Positions 22,086 through 34,000 of a DNA stretch of 41,261 bases are shown one piece after another. The DNA lies in assembly GCA_944381175.1 (NCBI GenBank), contig CALWKD010000013.1, forward strand, positions 1-41,261, given 5' to 3'. The stretch comes from an uncultured Clostridia bacterium (GTDB taxonomy: Bacteria > Bacillota > Clostridia > Christensenellales > UBA1242). Numbering within the stretch: position 1 is the stretch's first letter; the number at the start of each line of letters is the position of its first letter. The notes under the pieces were generated by a model. It worked only from the letters and a program-made list of their open reading frames with translations. It searched no databases and was not told where the DNA came from. The position numbers and the translations under genes are program-made.

Positions 22086-25000
22086 ATGAAAGGTTTAAAA
22101 AAGAGGAAAGTTCTTCCCGTCTGGAAAGTGATAATTTTGATCTTTGTCGGATTTATAGGCATCGCTGGAGCAACCGCTTTGGTGTTGTATTTTATGGGAA
22201 CTTTTGATGAGAAAGTTGTTCCGCCAGATGATTTGGCTTTCACGCAGACGATTGACGGAGAAGGAATCTATGAAGACGGCATCTACAAACTCTCAAGTGA
22301 CTCAAATCTTACGATTGTCTCAACAACAGAAGATGTTACCGAATCGAAAATCACCTTGTCACTCGACAACGCTATTTGGACAAGAAATGGATACACAAGT
22401 GACGGAGTTATCATTGTTCCGATTGAGGTGGAACTTGGACAGGCGTTTACAGTGGAGTTGGTGAAACAAAACAACACAGAATTGAACGGAGATTGGATTG
22501 TCGGAAGTGTTGACGGAAACTCAAGACTCACTGCAAGGTCAGAAAACATTTTGCTCGGCTCTCAGACAATTGAGATTGCCGTTGACACACCTGTTGCCAC
22601 AATGGAACTCGGCATTGGCGACGGAACTGCTTTGCGTACCGAGACAACACAAAATGTGGTTGTGGGATCTGTGTTCAGAATCACACCACAATTTTTACCT
22701 TCAAACAGCCAGTATTTGTTCAATGACAAATCGACAAGCAAAAGAGTTTTCTATCAAGTTTTGGGAAGTGACGGAGTCAATTATGTTACATATGACGAGA
22801 GTTCCGACACTTTCTATGCAAACCAGGTGAGTGATTCAAGATTTGCAATTGTAAACGCTTATGCTTTTTCAAATTCTTATTACGAAAAAACCTATTTTGC
22901 ACAAAACCCAGAGGCAACAACCGATGAGGTTATTGCATTTTTGCAAAACGAACGAAATTTCAATATGGCAGTTACGGCAACAATAAATTTGAAAGTCTTG
23001 GACATTGAGGTGCAAGATGTTGTGGTTGAGCCGTCTGCCTCAACTGCTGAGGTTTATGTTGACAAATACTTCACGCTCTCCACAAACTCAACAAGTGCTC
23101 CAAATGATATGAGTTTGGGCGTGACAATCTATGACAGCGGAAATCGCGTTGCATCTTCGCTTTTGGGAAGAGTTGGAATTAAGATTCCGAAAGGGCAAAC
23201 AAATTTCTCCATTGTTGGAGGAAGAGTTATGAAGGTGACGACGGAAGACTCTGTCGTAACAATCAAGGAAGAAGATTATCAAGCGGACTTTGATTATGCG
23301 GGTGCAGAGGAAAATGTTGAGTATTACATTTTGCCATACGCAGGTTCAAGCATTGATTACAACAACTATCGTTGGAGTTTGTCTGCGAGTGAGATTGTTC
23401 CACAATTTGAGTTGAGCGTAAACTTTTTCTACACAGACGAAGCAGGGGATTGGGTGACTTTCTTTGAGGCAAGTCAAGAGGAGACGATTCAAGTTCAAGT
23501 CAAGGAAAGTCTCACCGACTCAGTGTCTTTGACAACCTCCAATTTTGATATGGTCATAAATTACAACGACGAGGGAGAGCCAATTCCAGCGGAGCTCTCA
23601 TTGTCTTCAGATACAACGGGAAACAATGTTTACACAAAAGTCGTTTATTTCCTTTACAACAACGGAGATGACACAAACGATGTCAGTGACATTTTTGAGT
23701 GTGCTGATTATGTGACATATTCAGAAGATTACAAAGGAAATCAGATAAACATTTCTGGAATTTCGCTTCAAGATAATTACAATTTCTATGAAATTTCAGG
23801 GACAAGATTGATTGCAAAGAAGAGTTACACAGGATCAATTGTTGTCTTTGCTGCTTTGGTGAGGACAAATGCTGACGGCGACACTTTATATCGAGACGGA
23901 AAATATCAACTCATTGCTTTCAGCACAGCAAGGGTTATCAATGTGGACAGCACCTTGTCAATCTCAAAAATGACCCCGACATTCTCGTTCATCGAAGGTT
24001 TGGACAGGAATGAAGAAGATGGGCAATATTATCTTCCAGCAATAAACAGAAACGATGACGGCTCAGTGAAAGATGTTGTCTCTTTCAATCTTGTGCTTTC
24101 AAGTGAGGACATCTCAAAAGATGTCGACAAACTTAGCGCCGCTTTTGGAAACACTTTGAAAGTCGTTTGTTGCGACAGAGACGGGAATGAATATCCAGAC
24201 CAATATTTGACTTTGCACAGTATTCAAGAAGACCCAGATCAAAGGACTGCAAATATGGCTGTATTCACTGGAAATTTCACGATTGAGGAAGCATTCTTCT
24301 CTGCAGGATTGACGACGGTTGACTTTGGAAGGGCAATTTCTCTCAAACTTGTCTATGATGACGGGAAAGAAGTGAGGAGCAAGTTTGTTGGACTTGATGA
24401 GGCGTCAGCAGAGGGAGAAATCGATTATTTCTATGTTTATTATCAACAACCAGTGTCGATGACGGCTGTGTACCAAGTTCAAGGTTTGTCCGCAGAAGAT
24501 CCAATCAAAGTTGAGATTTCTGCTGGAGCAAACGGACTTCAAATAAGTTGGGGTGACAGAACTTTGACTGCCACTGATTATCAGACCACGATTTCAAACT
24601 TGAACGAACTTTTGACTTTCACAGTCACTGATATATATGGCAGAGAGATAAGGTCTGTCGACGGAGTTTATGGAATTCAATTTGTTGAGACAAGAGAAGA
24701 CTCAAATTATGTTTTGACTTTGGATGAGACTTTGACGAAAATCGCGGACTTTGTTTCGACAAACGGAACAAGTGTTGACACGGGCTTGAAGGTTTATGTT
24801 GTCGACAAGAGAAACGACAATGAAAGGGTTATGGTTGCGGACGAAGAGACGGGCGTTTTGGGAAATGTTGAGATGCAGTCAGAACTCTTCTCATTTGAAA
24901 TCACAAGCGAAGGAATTGAATATGTCAGATATGACAGAAGCACTGAAATTGGAAGCACAGAACTTGCGGACACGGATTCAAAGACAGAAATTCAAGTGAG

Positions 25001-28000
25001 TAAATCAGTCAATGCTGACGACAACATCATTTTAAGTAGTCTGTTTGAAATCTACACAACAGGAAGCGACACGCCTGATGCAAACTATTCAATCTATTTC
25101 GACGGAACTTGGCTTCAAGGCTTCCAAGGTGACAGAGGAAGAGATTTGAAGAAGATGTTGCAGTTTACAAGAGAGGGCTCAAGCGACTTTGAGGACAGTG
25201 AAACTGCACTTGAAAGCATTTCGGACTATCAAGGGGTGGCGATTTCCACATTGAAAATCAACGCACCATTTGGTGAAGAGACCACGCTGGTGCTTAGGAT
25301 AAACAGCAAAAACAACCTCTATAGTTTGACAATGCGATTGACCCTCTTCTCAGATATTGAGATAGATAAATCGTTTGAAGATTATCAAACAGAGTATCAA
25401 GATTATTTGGCGACATCCTCAGAGAGTGCTGTAAGCATTTTTGCGGAAGAGACTTATGATTTGGATAGGTATCTTTCCTTCACCTCTGACAAATATTCTT
25501 GGGCAGATGCTTTGATGCCAGAAAATGTCGATGTTTCATCGAATGTCAACGGTGTTTTCTATGAACAGCAAAATATCGCGACGCTTACCAAAGTTACTGG
25601 TGCAGACCCAGAGATAGACTTGGTTGTTGGTGCGGTGACAAGATACACAACAATCACAATCACTTTGTATTATGGGGTGAGGTCGGTTTACGCGTTCAAC
25701 ACCCAAATCGCACTCTTTGTAAATCCAAATGTGGTGATTGTCGAAAAAGTTGACGAATTGGGAAGTATTCCGAATTTAGACCTAAATAATATTGAGGGGA
25801 AAGACCTCTCAGATTATTATCAAATCTACAAGGCAACCTCTTATATATCTGGCGGAACAGAAAGTTCAACGCTGACTCTTGGCGGACTGACTTATAAAGG
25901 TGTTGAATATATCTTGACCTCTGATGAAGACGTGGATGCAAACAAGGCATATTATATCAAAGTTGAAAATGGATACGAATTGGTGGAAAGTCCAAACTCT
26001 GACGACTTGGAAACATATTATGAAAAGAGAGAGACGAGTAACGGCTTTGTGAACATTGAAGGAACAACATTTAAGTTTGCAGAAGGAAAACAAGTGGACA
26101 TTTTGAGTGCTTATCTGCAAGCGTTCAATATTTACAGTGCGGACGGAAGCCAAAATGGCTCTCAAATTGACGCGTTGAAAGTCCAAGAGACTGAGTCTGG
26201 AGAAAAATTGTATATCACTTACAGCGAAAAGAACAGAATCACCATTGGTTTCACCGTTTCATACAACGCAGGAGGACTTGAGGGACTTGTCTCTTCAATT
26301 TTCCCAGATGCGACTGTGGTTTATTATGGTGGAGAATACAAACTGCTTGTTGACGCTGGCGGAACAAGTTATGATGTTGCGGTTGGTGCTGACGGCGAAA
26401 GTGTTTACACTATTGAAAGTGTGACAGGTGAAAGTATCTACAAAAACAATGCAGGCACAAGATTTACGACAAGAACTCCGACTTTCATTGACGCGGAAAA
26501 CTCAGTGAATGTCTACTCAACGGTTAGAGACGGAGACGGCACAGAACTTAGAATCAATGTTTCTCTTGATGTTATTGTTTCAAATGTGGGCAGAGAATTT
26601 GTTTATTACACAAATGACGAGCAAGAATTTAATGTCTACAAAGATGTTGAATTTGACAAACTTATCTCAAGCAATTTTGCCGATTTGGAAGAAAATGATG
26701 TCTATGAAACTCTTGTTGCTGGAAAATCTTACAAGATTTTGCACGACATAAGCCAGGAATACACAATCACGGCTGACACAGAACTCGAGGAAGGCAAGGT
26801 TTATTACAGAAATGTTGCTGGAAACTTTGAAGTTGTCGAAAGCCCTGTGGTTGAGGATATTGCAGAATACTATGAGAAAAATTTGCCAGAGGCTGGGTTC
26901 TATTACAACTCACAAATTTACAACAGTGTCGGAAGAAGCGTTTCTGTTGAGATTGTGACAAACGGAACGGCTGGTTACATTGAAAACATAGCACAATACT
27001 CAAACGAAAGCGGAATTTTGACCATAAACAGTCTTGAAAAAATCTACACAGATGCGTTCATCGTCTTGAAATTCACAATTTCCACGACAGGCTCAAGTGT
27101 CACAAGTTATTCTTGGTATTATCGAATCAAGGTTGAGCCAAACTTCACCGCAGGAAAGGTTACTTATCCATACACTGACACAGCAAGTGAAGAGGATGGA
27201 GAGTTTTTGGATACAAATTCCGAGTATTACAACAGTGAAAATTTGACATACACAATTGATCCGTCTGAGAGGTTGAACCCGACAAACAGTATGCACAGCA
27301 TAGGTTATCGTTTTGGAGATATTGTTTGGACAGAAAACGGAAAGCCAGAGGGGAAAATAACCGAAAACTTCCGATTGGTTTCAGTTTCTTCGGACAATGT
27401 TTCGGTTTCGTTCGACGGCGGAAAAATCAACATCTCATACAAGGATTCAGATGCTGTTGGAAGTGCAGAGACGGTGATAGTTGAAAAATACTGGTGTGTT
27501 GACAATGTTGAGGTGATTGGCTCTGCAATGCAATACATCTTCAAACTCAATCAGTCAAAGGCATACAGCACACATCTCTATCTTGAGAGAGTTCAAAACG
27601 AACTTGAGAAGAATGAGGATGGCTCTTATGATGTGGACATAGTTGCTGGAGAAGGATTAACAACTCTTATTCCAACAGTAAGCGTTTCTGATTCGTCGAC
27701 CGAGGTTGCGACATCATTTGGGGCGTTTATTAAGGGTGATATGTTTGAACTTCTTGATGCCCTCAAGTTTAAGAGGCTCTGGGCTCCAGCGGGAGCAAAT
27801 CTCCATATTGAATATGTTGGCGGAGGCGAGCCTTCGGACGAATTGTTGACGGAAGATTTTGTCTTTGTTGATGATGAATGGTACTATGCAACTGTGACAG
27901 GCGAGACTGTTGAAATTTTCAATAGCCTTGACGAACCTCAGTTGACGCTCAACATTTCCGACGGAATTGTGACGGCATTAATGCAATATAGTGGTGAGGA

Positions 28001-31000
28001 TGCAAATGTCAGCCTCAGCATTGACGATTTGCTTGTTGACTTTATTGAAACGGGAACGCTTGAGTATTTTGAGACAAGCGATGAGACTCCAAACACGACA
28101 AAGACTTATTACACTTTTGCAGACGGAGTTTACACGGCAGTTGAATTTGGTGAGACTCCAGCGTTTGAAGAGGGTGTTACTTATTATGAAAAATACCGCT
28201 CTCCATACACAACAATTACCTTAAACGCAAAAGACACCATTTCAAAAGACAGCAATTTTGCGATTGGAATTTACACAAATGAGGGGGTTGTGTTCAACAT
28301 AAACTTGCACGCACAAAGTTACTTCGAGTGGACAATAAACAAACTCTCATTTGACAGCGGAAAAACTTACACCTTTGGAGATGTCATTTCAAGCATAACT
28401 TCAAAAAATGACGATCACCCAATTGAGCAAATTCAGTTCAATCTCACAAATGGCGATGAAGTTTACAGAGAATATTATGTTCAGACAAGTGACGAAACTC
28501 CTGAGGAAACAAAGACCTATTACACTCTTGAAAATGGAGTTTACACAGAGGTTGCATTTGAGGAAGGAGAAGAGTTTGCGGAAGGGACAACCTATTACGA
28601 ACTCGACAGGACTCTCAATATTTCAGATATAATCATCGTTTCTGGAGTAATTGATGATTCAGCCGATTTAAGCACAATCACATTTGAGATCGCTCCTCTT
28701 GTCAGTGATGTAAATCTTGATTTTGAAGTTGTTGTCACTGCAGACGGAGCAGATTACACATTCAATTTGACATTGGAAGCACTTGCTTGTTTTGACGAAA
28801 GTTTGACAAGACAAGTTCAAGACAATTCTTATAGGTACGGAAGCGTTTCCTTTGATGTTTTGATTGACAATGGCGACAATTTGGCGACAATCAAGCCAGA
28901 AGTTGGAGACAGCACGCCAGTGACTCTTGTCAAGACTGAAAACACCACATACGAATTTGTTGAGGGTGACGGATATGACCTCAGTGAAGGACAGGTTCAA
29001 ATCACTCCAGACAATGTGAGTGAGACTGAGGAAGGGCTTGTCAAGACATTGAATGTGATAGGCAAGTTCAATGGCAACCAGATTTTGAGTTTTGTTGTCA
29101 GATACAGATATTCAGTCAGACCGAATGTAACTCTTGTTGCAAACTATCCAAACCCAGATGACAACACCAATTCTGAAGAACTTGCAAATTATCAATACGA
29201 ATACATCTCTGCGACCGGCACTAAGGGCGTTGGAGAAGGGGAGAGAATTTCAAGCAATTTCGCAAACTTCTTTGGCACAAGTGCGACATTTGCAAGCGGA
29301 AATAGAGTTGTTGCCACAAAACTTGCTGAGATAACTGCGGATATTGAAATGAATTGGGATATCTCCATTTCTTCGATGTCAAGCAATGTTGCAGTTTACT
29401 TCAGTGTGGGGACAGATTATTCATATTCAAATTATATAAATTCAGAGACAGCCGACAGGACAATCATTTCAGATGTAATTGGTGGAAATGCTGTGAATTT
29501 GAGATTTGTTCTTCTGAACACTGGCTCAAACGCAGACATTACCTTTGACATCAGAGTGAATGAAGTCTTGTTGCAATACAAAGTGACAGTCATAAACAGC
29601 CCAATCGTCACAGTCACAACCAACTCACCAAATTACAATCTCAACAGAGAAATGGTTTATGCTGAAGATTTGGCTGGATATGAAGAACAGACATTGTTTG
29701 GACAAAACAGACTCTTAAATTACACATTCAGGTCCTCTGCAGTGACAGGAACAGACTATTATGTCAGACTGGAAAGCGACGGTGGAAACAAAATTCAGAC
29801 AATAACTGTTGCAAATCAAGGGCTTGTGACAAATGTTGATCTTGGACAAAGTTATTCGGGCTACACATATGCTGGCACATTCTCAACTTTGGAGGGTGCT
29901 CAAAACAACGACCCTCTTCGCAAGGTTGAAGACGATTCGATTTTCCTTTCTGCTCCAAGAATCACAAGCAGAATTGTTGTGACATATTATGACGGCAGAG
30001 CAATCACGCTTGACGCACTCAACTATATTAAATTGGGTAGCCAGAGAGCGGATTCTGTCAAATTGACCACAGCAGATTATCACAATGAAAAGCAGTACTC
30101 AATTTCTGTTATGGTCGAGGGAGTGGAGGTCTCGACAAACTGGACATACAACCTCTATCTCGAGGCAGAATTTGGAGTTTCAAACACTGCCGACAGTGCA
30201 ACTTCTTACAGCACAATCACCATAAATGCTGGAGAGGAGAAGAGTTTGCTTGACGAACTCGGCTTTGACATCTACAACACAAGAACAGGTCACAAATACA
30301 GCAATTCTGGCTTGGCAAACACTGACAACCTTGCAAATTCTGCAGGCTCGGTGAACATCCAACTCTACGGCATTGACAGCAGTTTGCCAATTGCATCAGG
30401 TGGTGACGCATTGCAAAATGTGGCTTATCAAATTCACCAAAGCCTCATATCCACGACAAACAAAGATTTGAGTAGTGAAATTTATTACTATACTGGGCTT
30501 ATCCCAAGAGCGGGAGCGAAATTGTCTGGCGGAATTGTTGGCGGTTCGATTGATGACAACTATGTCACCCATTCTGCGGTTGTGGAAAACGGAAAACAGG
30601 TTGACTTCTCAATTCGTGCCCGTGGCGCAAACAACGACGGAAATCATGTGATGTTCAGAATCACTTACACTGTCACATTTGGCGACAGCACAACTCCAAT
30701 CACAATTTCACACAACTTGCTTTTGAAAGTTTTGCCAAACGCAAGCGTAAACTTCTTGCTTAGAGACGGAAGCACATCATCAAGTTCTGCAGGAACGGAA
30801 ATAATAAACGGTCAAACAGTTGCAAGCAATCAGGAATCACCATTTGCATTGCAAGATGAGACCTCTGGCAACAGTTTCTTCTTGTGGAATTCCAATTCTG
30901 TTTCTGATTCTGCAGTTCAAGCATACTTGTATGGAAACAGAACTCTCAACAACGCAAACACCTTCACATACACATATAAACCTGGCACAAGCGGATACAA

Positions 31001-34000
31001 TGATTACACGGTAAGCTTGCCTACTGGATGGAGTAATAGCAAAGGTGTTTACACATCCAATGTTGGCTCAACTGGAACACAATTGGAATTTGGAATTGCA
31101 AGTTTGTCTCTTGGACAAAAACATTTCTATGTGACCGCTGAAGATAGTTATGGTTTCAAACTCAAATTCTACTTCACTCTCACAGCGACCGAAAATCCAC
31201 AAATTGCGGAAATGACGGGCACAGGACTGCTTGTGGAAGGACAACAAATCGTTGTCGGAGCACAATATTTGCCAGTCACTCCAACAATCGTCTCCTATGG
31301 CGAGGGTGGCTCTGCAGAAGAGCGACAACTTTTGGGAACACTTGTCTACACGACAGAGGGTAACCAACCAGGCGAAAAATATGCAAACACAATCAGCAAT
31401 ATCCCAAGTGAAATGCTCAGCAAGATTTATCTCTCTGTGCAAACCTCAGGATTTGGCGTTGTGACAAAAGAGTTTACATCTGTTGGAGAAAGTATTCAGA
31501 TCTGGGGCGGAGCAGACGATTGGGAAAACTGGAAGACCACTGACGACAAACCTGCAAGCATTGAGCAAGAGGGTGAGGATCTTCCACCAATCAATATGAC
31601 CCAGGAGGATTTGAATGGGCAGACAATTTCTGTCTATGGTGTGTTTAGTTCAAACTTTGCCACAGGGAAAACGACTTTCAAAAACTTGATATACAATAAG
31701 GCAGGTGGTTCTGCTGGCAAACTTGAAGATGTTGTGATTGAACAAGTGTATTCGACAGCGAGCGGATATGAATCTCCAGTCATCTCAAATGGCGGTGACG
31801 ATTCTTCAGACGATGAAGCAGTGCTTGTTTCGCTTAGAGGAATTTCTGCATATGCTTTCCCTGCATCCACAGCGACAGACAGCGATGTCGGGACAATCAA
31901 CGCGATAAACACAGATGCAGCAAGCGAATACACCTCAAGGGTGAACGACATCAAAGTGGAAAAAATAGAATTCTACTATCAAGGACAACCAATCGGAACG
32001 GCAAGTGGTGGCTCTTTGAAAACCTTGATCACCAATTCCGAATACAAATTCTACACAGCATTAGGAAGTCTTGTAAATGGTGTTGATTACGACGATTCGG
32101 CAAACTTCACAGTGCCTGTGATTGACGGAATTTTGTTTGGCACGGGAAACACTCTTTCAAATGTTGAGATGAGAATCACGCTAAAGGAAGGAGGAAACTC
32201 TTGCACATTGAGCAGGTATGTTTCACTCCAAAAAGCAGCACAAGATCCAACATTCACAACAAACATCACCGACAACAAAGCGGTCTCAGCACCAAGCGGA
32301 AGAACGGTTTATAATGACACCTTGGAAGTTGTGCTTGAAAGTGGAGCAAGCGTGTCCTTTGTGATCACAGAAGCAAGCCTTTCAGAAGTTCCTAAAACTG
32401 GAATAATCACCTTGACAAACAGCAGAGCATTCACTGTGACAGAATATGTTGGAATTTCTGCAAACATTGAGGGACTCGCACACAACTTTATGAGTAAAGA
32501 AAAGGAAGATGCAGGAGAGGATAACAGATTCTACATCACCGTGCTTGAGCAATCGGATGGTGCTGGAGTTCAATTTGTCTATGATGGCACACCGATTACC
32601 ACATCAAGCAAGACTTTGTATGAGCAAACGAGCGATGTGACCGTGACTGAGGGCAAGACTTATTACATCAAGAGCGGTTCAAGTTTCAACAGAGTTTCTT
32701 CGCCTACTGACAATGCAATCTCATCTTACTATGAGCAAGTGGATGCAAAATCTAGCGTGGCTAACAACATTTCAACTTACAACAATAATATTACGCTTCA
32801 CATCAACGATGACAGCGAAGTAAGCAGTCCAAGTTCAAGCAAGAGCGAAACACTTTACTTCTTGTATAAGGGCACTGGAATAAGCACAAATGAAACCTAT
32901 CAAATGGTGCAGACCTTCTCAGTCTTCCCAGAATACAAATCTGCAACTTCGGACCACATTGACACAAGCGGAAACATTGAGTTTAAGGTTGACGCGTATT
33001 ACAAAGCGACCTCATCAAGTGATTATTATTACATCATTCCAAAGACTGTTTGGGGAGCAAAATTGAATTTGGAGCAGAATGTTGGAACAACGAAACCACT
33101 CTTCAGCGGAGCAAATTCTTACAAGTTTACTTATGAGATAAGCCAAGACATCGTCGGCGGTGCTGGTGGTGCGTTTATTGATGAAAACGGAACAATTGTC
33201 ACTGAAAAGAACTTCAACCTTGAAGAAAGCACAATCACTGTCAATGTCTATATGAAGATTTCTGGGCAAAACGGTTTCTTTGATGAAGACACAATGAAGC
33301 TTAAACTTTGCACATTCAGAATGATGCTTGAAAATGTTTCGTCAGGCACAACTGTCACCACAACAAACCGCTATGGAACTATATCAGATGTGGGTGTGGT
33401 TTCTGTGCCAACAGGATACACTTTGGAATATATGGGTTCATTAAGTGATGAAACAAGCATTTCCGCAGTGTCAAGTGCTTCTTCAACAACGGTTGCTTGT
33501 GAAGTCGGAGACACTCTTGACTTCCACGAAATTCTCGACGGGAATATTGACGATTTGTTAGATTTGAAAGCAACACAAGATGCCCACAACATCACTTATC
33601 ATATTGTGAATGACAGAGTGAACGGTGTGGATGGTATTGTCCACTACAACAACCTCAACACTTACACCATAACTTCAGCGGGCACACGCACCTTGACGCT
33701 GATTGCATCATACCGAACAAGCAACACATCGTCATCATACAGTTACAAGACAATCACTGTGACCGTGATGGCTTATGATGTCACCTCAAGGGAAGATAAG
33801 GTTGTTATGTTGAACGCAGGAAGTTCGTATGCTCTTGGCAGTGGAAATTGGTATCAATTCCAGGATGACGGAAGCATCGAAGAATTGACGACAAACACCT
33901 ACACCGCTCCAGTCACCACAGGGATTTACTATGAGAGTTTTGTCGCAAAAGACGCCTCGGGGCAGACGACAGTTTATTCCTACACCTTCTATGTTGTTGC

